The notes: a model not told the origin generated them from the sequence alone. A stretch of DNA of 64,000 nt from Lunularia cruciata (GCA_948567375.1 OX419761.1:21826501-21890500), one strand, 5' to 3'; shown: positions 48,561 to 59,869, numbered from the stretch's first letter. Made by a program: numbers and translations.

Positions 48561-48889
48561 ATGGTGAGATAGATGAAGGAGATGGTGCCATGTTGGTATG
48601 CATCTGCTCTTCTTTATATATTTTTTGAGGATTTGGTGGCATCTCTCTCAACACATACAAGAGGAGTTATTGAGGTCACAAATCTAAAGAGTGGAGATAG
48701 TGGTACAATTTAGCAAGACATTCATGATGATGTCTTGGTGATGGATTATCTTTGCATTGGTGTTGTGGGTGGCACAATTGGAGCCAAGGAGAGAGACCAT
48801 GTTCTTCAGCTAGCCAGATGGTTTAGATTGGAGGGCATACACCTTTTTTGGGTATGAGAAGATGGTAGAGTGCAAGGAATACCACTTCC
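48561..48889 (+). other. element C spacer between RNase H and integrase
   Basis: No domain is readable. Stops are frequent. Confidence 0.5.
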
Positions 48890-49680
48890 ATCTTAGAGAC
48901 CATAGTTGGTCCGTCATGCTCATAAGGAGATAGGATATTTTGGAGTAAATCATACATATAGCTTACACCAAAGTCCTTATTGGTGGCGTAGTATGCAGAT
49001 CAATGTACAATAGTTTGTTGCTAGATGTGTGGTTTGTGATCAATTTAGAACATTATTTAATGCTTCTACACCATAGTTACACCCATTACCTATCACGGGG
49101 TTGGGTTACCATTGGAGTTTGGACTTTGATGGACCTTTACCATTGATTGTGAAACATCATTGTGACATTTTGGTTATGGTGGAGCACTTCTCCAAATGGA
49201 TTGAGTTGGTGGTACTTCTTGACAAGTCCAATGAAGGGACAGCTTACTCATTCTTGGATTGGGCTCTCAGTCATTTTGGTGCACCAATTAAGGTTTGGAC
49301 TAATCAAGGTCTAGAGTTCTTGGGGGAATTTCAAGTCTTGTGTGACAAGGCTTTGATTGATCATCATGCTTCCTCTCAAGATCACCTAGAGGTAGATGGC
49401 TTAGTAGAGAGCATGGTTCATACAATGAAGAGAGGATTGCGGAAGTATGGTTGGCAAAGAGGCCACTTAGGAGATTGGGATCTCAAGTTACCTTGGCTAG
49501 CTATGGGCTATTGCTTAAGCCAAGAATCCTCCTTAGGATCCTTTTGTCCTTACTTTTTACTCTATGGACAAGATCCAAATTTACCTACAGCCATTTTGCT
49601 ACTATAATTTTGGACTTGGATGATCCATACATATGGATGAGTGTATGTTATAATAGGCATAGATCTTTTAGAGAGTGATG
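48890..49680 (+). pseudogene. element C integrase
   Basis: The zinc-binding part reads HKEIGYFGVNHTY and CVVCDQF. The 168-codon frame 49,101-49,607 is the catalytic core: HWSLDFDGPLP (first Asp), FSKWIELVVLLDKS, VWTNQGLEFLGEF where the second catalytic Asp reads Asn, DGLVESMVHTMKRGLRKYG (Glu kept) and LPWLAMGYCLSQ. It is the longest continuous piece of element C, yet the D-to-N change alone would disable it. Confidence 0.85.
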
Positions 49681-49818
49681 CCAATGGCCTTTGAGAACTT
49701 AGCAATTGCTCGTCATAGGGATACCTCACATTATGATACCTTTTGAGGAGGAGGTTATAGACCCTTGATCCGTTGATTTCATCTAGATAACTATGTATAT
49801 CTATAGCAAACAACACCA

Positions 49819-50130
49819 ATGACACTTGATGTTTCTACATGCTGCACTATCTTGAGAGTGCATGAGGTTTTGCCATATGGAGTCCTTGTGTTGGAAGGAC
49901 GTGATGGTGTTTTTGAGAAGGATCATGTGTGCAATTGTGCGTCATACCACCTTTCAAACATTCATGGTACTATGGATCCAAGCTTAGCACTTGTACATAT
50001 AGGCTTGTGGTGTATGTTATGCGGCTCTTTTGGTGGGATTGATACTATGTTTGAGAGGATGGCATATGTCATATATGACTCCTTCTTTCATGGTGGTTCC
50101 TCAAGGACAATGGTTATGTCTTAGATATAT
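49819..50130 (+). pseudogene. element C pol C-terminus with degenerate PHD finger
   Basis: After VHEVLPYGVLVLEGRDGVFE and DHVCNCASYHLSNIHGTMDP the frame enters CMLCG (first Cys pair). A small deletion removes the next Cys pair and shifts the frame. The finger continues in the second frame as CLRGWHMSYMTP, VVPQGQWLCL, matching the PHD pattern C..C...GWH..C..P.L..VP.G.W.CP.C with two Cys lost. PHD fingers bind histone H3 tails. The finger lies where other gypsy elements carry a chromodomain, so a targeting role is inferred. Confidence 0.65.
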
Positions 50131-50287
50131 TTGACCTATAGCTAGTTCATCCTTTATATGATATAGATTGCAGACAAGCAAGTAATGATGGGGCTCAATA
50201 GCACCTAGCCTCTTGATCTTTTGCCCACCATAAGGTATACCATATACTTGGAGTAGATGGCTATTTGGAGTTAGAGGGACCAAATGC

Positions 50288-50302
50288 CAACTAGGGGACA
50301 AT
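50288..50302 (+). other. probable polypurine tract of element C
   Basis: AACTAGGGGACAAT directly precedes TGTGGCAC, the proposed start of the 3' LTR. Confidence 0.5.
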
Positions 50303-50847
50303 TGTGGCACATGAGAGTCCATATATGACTAATGTGTGAGTTGTGCTTCTATAGTGTGTGATTTTGACAATGATGTATATTGTATAGTGATGTATATATG
50401 CATGACAATTGTCACACCATTTGTAGCATTGCACCTAGATTGCTCAGACTGTGGAGTAGTAGTGTTGGTAGTCAAAAGTGTTTTGGCAGTTACTCATAGA
50501 CTACTTGTTGATGGTCATATTTTGTGTTCAAGCTATTGACTATATAGTAGGGCCCACCATCACTTGCACCATTTGTACCAATAGGTGTGCCATCAGCGGG
50601 ACCATTAGGGTTGGAGAACAAGGAGTATACTTTCAAAGTGCAATTTTAGAGAGCTCACTTCTCAGATGTTGAGCCTTTGAGTTAATGGCTATGGTGGACA
50701 GAAGCCCACGAGTGTCACTTGGATTCTCTTAGCTAGAGTGGGTGTGGCTTGATTGTAATCTCTGCCCAATTGTTGGTAATTATTGAGTGATAGATCAAGT
50801 ATTGATCTGATTTAGTGTGATTCAAGTTGTGTGAACAAACTAATTAT
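50303..50847 (+). repeat. 3' LTR of element C
   Basis: It begins TGTGGCAC after the polypurine tract. From 50,410 it matches the 5' region at 24,720. A second copy of its first 100 bases starts at 50,848 and breaks off near 50,946, suggesting a tandem LTR or a duplication. The exact 3' end is therefore uncertain. Confidence 0.6.
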
Positions 50848-50946
50848 TGTGGCACTTGAGAGTCCATGTATGACTTACATGTGAGTTGTGCTTCTATATG
50901 TGTGATGTTGACAATGATGTATGTTGTGTAGCAATGTATATACACA
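50848..50946 (+). repeat. second partial copy of the LTR C start
   Basis: TGTGGCACTTGAGAGTCC and the following 80 bases match 50,303-50,403. Confidence 0.75.
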
Positions 50947-51760
50947 CAAAAAAAGTGCACAACTAGCTACTATAAAAAATTTGGTTGGCTTTGAGTCCAA
51001 GGAGACTAAGAGTTGATGTAACAAGTTCTACTTAAAATATAGTTGTAAGCTTGGTAGAGCAATTCTATCTTCAATCATGATTGAATGGCAATTCTTCTAT
51101 TTTTGTGATTGTGATTGAAGTTTTTAGATTGCTAGAATGTTTTTGAGGATCAAGTGTACCTTTGGGTTAGAAATCTGAGGAGAATTTGCCAAGAACCAAA
51201 AGCAAACACTAAATTAGGGATTTCAAATTTAGGGTGAAAATTATAGAAACTGGCCAATTTTGAGAGCTTTTCAAGGAACTTGTAGTGATCAAATTGTAGC
51301 TTATGTCATGTCATTGCAAATCTTATCTTACAAGCTTTCCATTGAATCCTAGAACACTTGAATCCAAGCTACAAAAAAATGTTATATCCATATGAGTTAC
51401 ACAAGTTTTTCCCCATAAAAAATACATAGAAGTTCTACACTTGGATTAGAAGTTAATTGAAATCTAGGGAATAGATTGGAAGAGGCTTGGAGTAAAAGTG
51501 GAAAGTAGTTTGATGATAGAGCAAGAAGGCTCTACAGCTCTTTTTTGACAAAAAGCACAGAGAGGTATTGTCAAATTCTTTTGTTTGGATCCTCTTTGTG
51601 CTTGCATGATTGTTTGTATGCCCAATTGGCTTGGATTAGTGTGCGGGTGTTAAACTTAGAATCTTTCCTTCTAGGTGTGCTATGTTTTCCTCCTGGGTAA
51701 TGTTGGAAGTGATGACTAATAGACCAAGAGTGCATGTTATGATGATAGGTTAGGTTGCAC
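50947..51760. other. unassigned debris between elements C and B2
   Basis: No domain is seen. The last 50 bases (about 51,708-51,760) resemble the element C leader at 25,248-25,305, so B2 may have landed in another fragment of family C. Confidence 0.45.
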
Positions 51761-52451
51761 TGTGAGCCGGCATGTCTCTCACTTAGGATGAACATCTAAT
51801 GGCTATTATGGTAGCGCACCATGGACAAAAAAGGCAAAGAACCCCAACTCCGTCATACTCCTCCAAGGCTAATAGTCCAACACTCAAGACATTGCTCACT
51901 AGAGAACTCAATGAGAGAGAGTTAATTGCAAATGAAAGGATGATGAGTACCTCCTCACCCCTAGTTTATAAACGTGTGAAATAGTTATGCACCAAAGTTA
52001 CTATTTACTAAAGTAACTCATGTTACTAGGCTAAAATTAAAGTAAAGTCAAAAGTATAAAGGAATTTCTATCCACATGGGCATATTCCACTAAGCATGTG
52101 ATCTTATCTTGACCCAACCACTAAGTCAAGGATTCTTTCACATGGCCTATCCTTGGACTATAGAAGAATCCAAAACAAAAAGGCTTACGGGCCCAAGAGT
52201 TCTCAACTCTTTCCTCAAAGCCAAACACCTAGGAATAATACCAAGTCAACACATTAGAATCCAAAATAGTTGTGCTCATATTTTCCATTTCCTCTAAAGT
52301 AAGGTCACCACTATCTTAACTTTGACTAATTGTAGCAAATCATGACTAATGTAGAACTATCCTTTATCTCTATATAAATAATATCTCTCAAGTACTTGTA
52401 ATATGAAGCTAAATATCATAATACCACACACATGTATAAATGGATGTTACA
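51761..52451 (-). repeat. 3' LTR of element B2
   Basis: It begins TGTGAGCCGG, ends GATGTTACA and matches the other B LTRs along its full length. Confidence 0.9.
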
Positions 52452-52499
52452 TTTACCTCCGGACTAAGTTTTTACTTTGTCTTCAAAGTGAAGGTCTCT

Positions 52500-53705
52500 C
52501 TACCTTCTATGATACATCTTCAACTTATCATGGTTAATCATATCAAAATGTCTTCCTCCCAACTCCTTGAGATTATAGGTGTAATTGCCCCACACCTTCT
52601 CCATTATGAAAGGTCCAAAGTCCTTAGGCAAAAACTTCTTTTGCACTCTCTTGAATGGAATAGAATCAAACAACATTACCCAATCACCTTCTTTGAAAGG
52701 CTCCACCTTCTTCTTGCCTTGCCTCTTGTCATAGCTCTCTTTTTGTTTCCTTTGGGCTTGCTCCATTAGAACCATAACAACTGATCTTGCCTCTTCTAAT
52801 TCCATGAGTTGATCTCTCCTTGACTTCTCTACATCACATCCTTGTGCTTTCTTCAATCTGCTATGAGTGTTTTGGAAGGTAGGAAGATCAAAGTGAATAG
52901 GTAAGGTAGACTCAATAACATATACCAATGAAAATAGAGAATATCCGGTGGAAGTCTTCATGGTTATCCTATACTCCCACAAAATTGCATGAATCCTCTT
53001 GTCCTAATGATTTTTAGCTCCCTCCATTTCTGCATCTTTGGCCAACATCATGCACAAGGTCTGATTGGTTCTCTCTGCCAAGCTATTGGAATTTGGCTTA
53101 TAGGATGTAATTACTCTATGTGTGATAGAGAAATGCCATAGCATAGCTATAGTAATGCTTCATGTAAGCTCTCCTCCTCTATTAGAAACCAACTACAAAT
53201 GGCACCCAAACCTAATGATAATGTGTTCATAAAGAAATCTCCCAATTTTATCTTCATTCTTGTCCTTCAATGGTCTAGCCTCAACCCACTTGGTAAGATA
53301 ATCAATTACTACCACAATATACCAATTGTTCATTGGGATTCTATTGAGAGGACCTACAAAATCAATTCTCCACTTCTTGAAAGCTCCTAGAAATGGAATT
53401 GATCTAAGTGGTGGAGTGGAAGTAGACTTTCTAGCAAAAGCTTGAAAAAAATGACAAGTTTTGCAATAATCAAGACAATCCTTGAAAATCCCTCTCTAAT
53501 GGTAACCTGCATCTAGAATATTGAAAGCAATTACCTTTCTTGCAAAGTGCACTCCATCCACTAAACCTTCATAAAACTCCTTTATGAGTAGGATAGACTC
53601 TTCCTTACATTGCTCTTTGAAGTAGACCATCTGCTCCTTGGTGAAAAAGAATATCCTCCACCATTGTGTAAGGTCTAGATCCCTAGCATGCATCCCAAAA
53701 GGGAT
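52500..53705 (-). pseudogene. element B2 integrase
   Basis: The 160-codon frame 52,982-52,500 is the C-terminal part: STGYSLFSLVYVIESTLPI, KKKVEPFKEGDWVMLFDSI, FLPKDFGPFIMEKVWGNYTY and the end LKMYHRR. The catalytic core upstream is broken; the second Asp site reads SNRGG as in B1. The zinc-binding start lies near 53,690-53,500 (VDGVHFARKVIAFNI). No chromodomain follows. Confidence 0.75.
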
Positions 53706-54106
53706 GCATGCTAGGGAGAGGAACCTCTTGTCACAAAATCCACAATCTCCTTATACTCCATTGGAACCTCTTGAGTGACTAAGATTATCATGAGCTCCTC
53801 ATTCAGGAAGGAATCATCCATTGGCTCATCTCTATCATGATCATAGGCCCTAGATAACAAATTAGCATTTGCATGTTTCTTTCTTGGTCTATCCTCAATG
53901 GTGTAGTTATACTTAGACAAGAGTATCATCCACCTTGTCAACCTCCCTTTCACATTAGGCTTGTTGAAGATGTACTTCAAAGCCTTGTGAATTGCAACAA
54001 ATTGTGGCTTTCCCTCCAATCAAGTAGTGTCTAAACTTCTTGAGACCAAAGATCATTGCTAATCCTTCTTTCTCTATGACAAAGTAGTTTTTTCTGCTAG
54101 AACTAT
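53706..54106 (-). pseudogene. element B2 RNase H C-terminal part
   Basis: The frame 54,019-53,711 holds HKALKYIFNKPNVKGRL, TRWMILLSKYNYTIEDRPR and NANLLSRAYDHD, matching B1. At 53,685-53,720 a short inverted repeat (CTAGCATGCATCC with its complement) is private to this copy. Confidence 0.8.
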
Positions 54107-55445
54107 TTACCTGCTAGCATAAGCTATTGGATGATCATGCCCATCTTGGTCTAGTTGACTAAGAGTGCATCCTATAGCTACATTAGAAGCATCAATGTAG
54201 AGGATGAAAGACTTACTCCCAGGTTTAGCAAGAATTGGAGCTACAACAAGGGATCGCTTGAGCTCCTCAAAAGCTTTGAGAGTCTCCTTGTCTTCCAAAA
54301 TCACTATGTAATCTACACCCTTCTTCATGTAGATGGTCAATGCATAAGCCTTGTTGGAAAATGAGAAGATGAACCTCCTATAGTACCCAACCATCCCCAA
54401 GAATTGGCGTAACTTTGTCAAGCTTGAAGGGAATGGAAGGCCTACAATTTTCCTCACCTTCTCAAGATCAATTGCTATTCCATCCTTGGAGATGATGTGC
54501 CCCAAAAGTAGACCTTCTTCACATCCAAAAATGCACTTCTTTGGGTTGAGTGATACATATGCATATGCCTCATCCAAGTGTTGCAAGACCTTGATTAGGT
54601 GCTCAAAGTGCTCCTCCTTGCTCCCATTGATGACAAAAAGGTCATCAATGAAGTCTCACAAATTTCCCAATGAAAGGTTCAAATACCTTGTTCATGAACC
54701 ATTGGAATGTGGTTGGAGCATTGCAAAGCCCAAAAGGCATGACCTACAAAGTCTTAGTTCCCCAAGGTGTGGTGAATGTGGTGGGTTGTTGATGTTCTGG
54801 TGCAATCTTGATTTGGTTATACCCATTATATCCATCTTCAAAATTGTACCTCTCATGACTTGCAACCTCCTCCAAAATCTCATCAATGAATGGCAAAGGG
54901 TAATAGTACTTCTTAGTAACAACATTAAGCTTCTTGTAATCCACACATACGCGAAGCTTGCCATTCTTTTTCTTCATAATCACAATGGGAGGTACCCATT
55001 CCAAATTCTCCATCTCAAAGATAAATCCGGCCTCCTTGAGCTTATCAATCTCCTCCTTCACCACCAAAGATATTGGTGGACTAATGTAACATTGCTTTTG
55101 ACGGACTGGTCTTGTATCTGACCCCACCTCAATCTTGTGCTCCTCCAAGGTGACTTCCTTTAGATCCTTGTAACTGAAAGCAAACACAAGGATGAACTTG
55201 TGGAGAATCTCCTCAAATATCACCTTCTCCTCCTTGGTAGCATTTGGACCATACTTAAGAGTAGATAACCTCCTTTCTATCTCCTCAAGTCTCAATGGTG
55301 ATTTATTTGGGTCCTTCAATACCTCTAGCTTAGGTTCAAAATCCATAGCACACAAAGCATACACATCTGAATCAGATTCAGATTCATCCTTCTCCATGGA
55401 AGTCTCCACTTCCATGCTTGTGTCCACAATTGAAGCTCATTCTTC
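54107..55445 (-). pseudogene. element B2 reverse transcriptase
   Basis: The 227-codon frame 55,427-54,744 carries PVRQKQCYISPPISLVV, PPIVIMKKKNGKLRVCVDYK, LPFIDEILEEV and GYNGYNQIKIAP. The 159-codon frame 54,586-54,107 carries NPKKCIFGCEEGLLLGHII, LRQFLGMVGYYRRFIFSFS and the RNase H start LYIDASNVAIG. The catalytic FIDD segment near 54,640 lies across a frameshift. It is better preserved than in B1. Confidence 0.85.
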
Positions 55446-55863
55446 AGAATTTGATTCCCAAATAATCAAAAGATGGTGTATCTGAATGTTAAGTATTGGT
55501 GGTGTTAGTCACAAGAACTGTGACTCTATGGTTTCATGGCCCAATCCTTGAGTACCCTCTGTGCCGTCAATCAGTTGTGCATGTTGCTCTCAACCATGGC
55601 CTCCTTAGAAGTAAGTCATAGCTTGAATCCTTCAAGACTTGGAAAATCATGAGATTTTGAACTCCCATAATTGAAACTACCACCTTATTCATCACCCCTA
55701 CTAGTCAAATGTGTTCCTTGTTTGCCATGCTCACCACAAATGTTGAAGGTATAGAGGGTATCATACCCAACTTCATCATCAACCTTTTTGACATGGCATT
55801 CACTGATGATCCTCCATCAACCAATTCATCCTTGATGTTGTGGCCATTCACTCTCACATCAAT
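55446..55863 (-). pseudogene. element B2 protease
   Basis: Text like LVDGGSSVNAMSKRLM (about 55,820-55,780) gives the DGG-type active site, followed by LGMIPS-like and VVSMANKQ-like strands. Stops interrupt the C-terminal half. Confidence 0.65.
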
Positions 55864-56223
55864 CTAGGAAGCATATTCACAAGCCTCCCATGGTCTTGGC
55901 TTGGCATCCACTACCTCCATTGATATTGGAGCTTTTGCCTTCTTCTTCCTCTTGCTCCTTGTAGAATTCAAGCCACCTCTAAGCTCCTTTCTCAAAGTAG
56001 GATTCAAAGCAATCAATTGGCACATTATGATGTTAGCCTTATGACTATCAACATCTTCCAAGACATTGTAGTTCCATTGTTGCTTTGATATCAAGAAGTC
56101 CTCTATCCCCAACTTCTTCCTTGGAGTCTTTTTTGATTATGGTGTTGAAGTGCTTGTGTGAGTGCTCCTAGTAGGCATAGGAGTATCTTGGCTAGGAGTA
56201 AATCCTTGAGAAGAGTGCACATC
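55864..56223 (-). pseudogene. element B2 gag, C-terminal part
   Basis: 56,112-55,864 reads GIEDFLISKQQWNYNVLEDV, LIALNPTLRKELRGGL and KKKAKAPISMEVVDAKP, the same as in B1. It is separated from the rest of gag by the solo LTR. Confidence 0.75.
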
Positions 56224-56958
56224 TATAATACTCCGAGGACAAGAGAAGAGAGAAAACACAGATTGGACACTCAAACATTCGATGCCCCAAGGGAGCACCT
56301 TCTCTTTATTATATAGACAAAGAGGATCTCCTCCAAGGAAGCTCCACCCTAGGATTAGGGACACAGATAGATGACATGTCAGCAAGCTCCACCCTTGGAT
56401 TATTTACTTGGATGGGTGACATGTCTGGTCTAGGTCCTATCTGGTTGGTCAAACAAGCTTTGACCAGAAGGAATCTTTTAGGGAATCTTCCTATAGGAAT
56501 CTCAGAATCACGTAAGGTACTGTTGGAAAGCTCTCAACGAGACAAAGCAGGGGGGAGGGCAGGCCAGCCTTTTCTCCACTGGGAGGGGGAATCTGCACAT
56601 TTTCGAGGCCTAATTCATCCGTTTAGGCCTCCAAAATTGCCTTCAAAGATTGCAGGCATATTTCGGTTCCTACTCTATTAGTAGAAGTCCCCTTTTGGTG
56701 AAACCTCTTTTTGATCTGTTTAGTCCATCATGTGTAACATCCTTCCAGATGTTACCAAACCAATTTCCACCTTTAAATCATATGTCTAGCTATTGGTTCT
56801 AAGGTTCTCAAGTCTATTTAGATTTCTGCCCTATTAGTAGAAGTACTCTTTTGGTGATACTTCTATCTATCTATTTTGACCATCATGTATAACATCATTC
56901 TAGATGTTACCAAACCAAATTTCACATCTAGATCATATGGCTAGCTCTTGGTATTACA
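56224..56958 (-). mobile_element. solo LTR of family A inside gag of B2
   Basis: It begins TATAATACTCC (TG changed to TA), ends GTATTACA and is 735 bp long, with exact flanking duplications ACATC (56,219-56,223 and 56,959-56,963). The B1 copy shows the empty site as GTGCACATCCTTTG near 34,558. Confidence 0.92.
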
Positions 56959-58259
56959 ACATCCTCTACAAATTGAGTTCTCTTCTTCTCTTGTGCCAAA
57001 AGATCCAAATGAAGACCTTTGGAGTTTGAGCACTCCCCATGCTCATACTTTCTCTCAATCTCATCTATGGATGCTATCCCCTTATCTTTGTTTGGATTAG
57101 GAGCCACTTGGGTTTCACTTCCTCCCTCTTTCCCTCTATTGGCTTCCTCATAACCCCTTCCTCCATCGTAAGTGGAATTTGGGCAATTCCTTGGGATATG
57201 GCCTCTTCCTCCACAACCAAAACAATTTCTATCATTGAAATTGTTTTTTGGTTGGCATCCTCTATATGGATAGTTTCCATAACTCCTAGGTCCTCTCCCT
57301 ACATTCTGATCCACCTCTCTCTTCTCCCATAGTTGCACTAGATTGATCTTGAGATCTGCAAGTTGTTCAGTGATGGTTTGAAGTGGATCCTTTGGTGGAG
57401 GTGCAAGAACTAGAGTAACTACTACTTGTGGTGCACCAAAGTCACCAAAGTATCAGAAGTTCCACCATAATTGTAACCTTGAGGAGGATGCACAACCTCC
57501 TTCACTACCAATTCACTCTCATCTCCTTCCAAACTCTCCTCCATACAAATTGCAATCTTGATAGCTTCAACCTTGGAAGAAGGTTCCTCATATCTCACCT
57601 TGCTTCTAATTTGTGGTCTCAACTCTCCCACAGAATTCTTGGTGAGCATGGCTCCTATGCCAATCATAGTAGTCTCCACATCATCCCCACCTTTCCTCAA
57701 CACTATGCAAAATCTAGACTCAAACTTTTCTACTTTTTCCACATAGACTCTCACTTTCTCTCCATTTCCTTGCATGAGAAAGGTAACCTCACTCATCAAT
57801 CTCTCATAACTCTCATTTAGAAGAGTTCTCAAGGTGTGTTGAAGTCAAACTCTCCCAATACTTCTCTTGACCATCATCCTCACCCTTCCTCAACAATATG
57901 CAAAATCAAGACTTTAACTTCTCCACTCTTTCCACATAGACTCTCACTTTCTCTCCATCTCCTTGCTTGAAAAAGGTAACCTCACTCATTGATCACTCAT
58001 AACTCTCATATGGAAGAAAGTTCTCAATGAGTGCTAAAGTCAAACACTCCCAAGACTCTCCTTGCCAATTTCTCCTCTTTCTCTTTTGGTATTCTGACTC
58101 ATACCATGTAAGTGCTACATCCTCAAAAAAATCTGGTAATAATGAGGCCCACTCATTCTTCCTCTTCTCATTATTTCCTATGCAAGCTCTCTTGAAATCT
58201 CTCACAAAGGCCTCCACATCTTCTCCATCCTTTACAAAGAAAACCAGAAGTTTCCCCAT
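56959..58259 (-). pseudogene. element B2 gag, N-terminal and central part with zinc knuckle
   Basis: 58,259-57,993 starts MGKLLVFFVKDGEDVEAFVR and continues GNNEKRKNEW, ENFLPYESYE. 57,832-57,422 repeats part of it and adds FESRFCIVL and IGIGAMLTKNS. 57,338-56,928 holds the CCHC knuckle CFGCGGRGHIPRNC (about 57,225-57,185). A direct duplication with period about 203 bp (57,690-58,070) doubles the ESYERLMSEVTFL segment. Confidence 0.8.
57690..58070. repeat. tandem duplication, period about 203 bp, in B2 gag
   Basis: The stretch with TTCCTCAACA, TTTCCACATAGACTCTCAC and GGTAACCTCACTCAT occurs twice in a row. B1 has one copy. Confidence 0.8.
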
Positions 58260-58494
58260 CTTAACACCTCACTATCTTTCTTTTCTCTCAATATTTTTCT
58301 TTTTCTCTTTTCTTTTCTCTCACTCTATAACTTAATAGACTATTACATGACTTACATCATTTGAGATTAATCCACCCTAGGGAACACAAAAGGTTCAGGT
58401 TGCTCCAAGATTTCTATAACAACATCAAATCTTAGAGTGCATATTAATTGGACCCTCATGGATAACTTATCCATAAGTTCAAAGATTATCTCCA

Positions 58495-59130
58495 TCACCA
58501 ATCTTGAGAGCTAGCTAATGAAGGTAGTAGTATTTCTATAGTTGTACTAAGACTCTCTCCAAGATCCTTCACCAAAGTCTCCAAAAGTGCTTTTACTCCA
58601 CTACACTCATGTTCTTTTGGAAGTCCTTCAACTCCACAAACCTCACACAACTCCTTGGTCTTAGACCTTCTCCCTCCCAATCTTGGTGAAGAAGGTCTAA
58701 CATGCAAACCCAAGTCAATTAATCCTCTCCTTTCCCTCAATCTCTTTCTCTCAAAGGTCAATGGACATGAACTTGCCTTATGTCCCTTCTCTCTACATAG
58801 AAAGCACTTAGACTCACCCTTTTCCTCCAAGTGGTGTAGGTTTTTGGACTCTCTCAACACTCTCTTCAACTTCTATTCTTAACTCTCTTTTCCTCAAATC
58901 CAACCCTAGAATCACCTCAAACCCTTGGGGAACCTTGCATAGTCTCAATTTTGACTCTTCATGACACTCCTTATTTCCAAGATGAATCTAAACACTCAAA
59001 CATTGATCATTCCTCACAATGTCACTCAAATCTCTCAATTGGTATGTCATAGTCCTCTAAAATGTTACAAAATTTACCATAACTCTAGGGTTTCCTTCCT
59101 TGCAAAATTTCAGATCTTTTCATTGAGCCA
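58495..59130 (-). pseudogene. element B2 zinc-finger ORF upstream of gag
   Basis: 58,869-58,495 is open for 124 codons: EEKGESKCFLCREKGHKASS, then C (CCHC knuckle), PSSPRLGGRRSKTKELCEVC, GVEGLPKEHEC and LLETLVKDLGESLS. The part upstream to about 59,130 reads KDLKFCKEGNPRVMVNF and YQLRDLSDIVRNDQ with stops. It ends 236 bases before the gag ATG at 58,259. Position, length and stop site agree with B1, so it is a real family ORF of unknown role. Confidence 0.7.
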
Positions 59131-59865
59131 TTTGGCCTATGCACCTTTTGATTCAGAACACATATTTCAGATTTGGTCTGAAAACCACACTCCTCACTTT
59201 AAGAACTTATAACTCCTTGTGCAAGAATGATTTTTCTCTAATTTTTGTGCCAAAAGGTAGGATACAATGCACTTAATTATCTTGGAAAGTTTTAAAAAAA
59301 CCACTGAAAATTGAAGAAATGGTAGACTATAAAATTTTGGAGAGAGCATGCAATTGCGGGAACAGTTTACCCTATCCCATCTTCAAAAATTTCTAGCTCA
59401 TTGTGCATAGTAGATCTCTCAATAATTTCAAGTGTAAGAACTGAAGGATAGCCCAAGCTATTGCATGTGGAAATTTCAAGTCCAGATCTCAAACTTGAGA
59501 TTTTGCCCAAAATCACCTTAATCCCCAAAATCTGCAATCCACCTCACACAATCTCTCCAAATCCCCTCATGTGTACAAGATCTACAAAATCACCTCAAAG
59601 ACTTCATAATGAACTATAGTGTATATAAATGGGTCCAAGTTTTCTTACATAAGTTCAACCCTCTCCTCCCCTAAAGTTCTCTCCAAGTGAGCTCTCATAG
59701 ACTCCTTCTGTCTAATATAGAATTGTACGTGGAACATTATCTTGCCTTCTAGAGAGGTCTCGGCAATGGAACCAAAAATGTGCATAGACTCCTTTTGTCT
59801 AATATAGAATTGTACGTGGAACATTATCTTGCCTTCTAGAGAGGTCTTGGCAATGGAACCAAAAA
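59131..59865 (-). other. element B2 leader
   Basis: Non-coding leader homologous to 36,197-36,608 plus 37,301-37,505 of B1. Confidence 0.65.
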
Positions 59866-59869
59866 TGTG
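59696..59869 (-). repeat. 87-bp tandem duplication across the primer site / LTR junction of B2
   Basis: Two units (59,696-59,782 and 59,783-59,869) each contain the primer-site candidate followed by the first bases of the LTR (TGTG). B1 has a single unit. Confidence 0.88.

Larger units (their letters stand above)
24720..50950 (+). mobile_element. element C: old Ty3/gypsy retrotransposon carrying a DNA methyltransferase, split by two later insertions
   Basis: Pieces on the plus strand in order are: LTR-related sequence (24,720-25,573), leader, gag (26,963-28,170), protease (28,358-29,070), cytosine-5 methyltransferase (29,332-30,104 and 38,133-38,360), reverse transcriptase (38,870-39,589 and 48,062-48,230), RNase H (48,240-48,560), integrase (48,890-49,610), C-terminal domain with PHD finger (49,819-50,130), polypurine tract and 3' LTR (50,303-50,847). 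Element B1 interrupts the methyltransferase and element A interrupts the reverse transcriptase. Reading resumes on the far side of each, which proves the nesting. All proteins carry stops. Outer limits are approximate because the 5' LTR appears truncated. Confidence 0.8.

Noticed and set aside
54486-55121. 211-codon plus-strand frame
   Set aside because: It is the antisense shadow of the B2 reverse transcriptase, whose minus-strand reading shows the conserved motifs.
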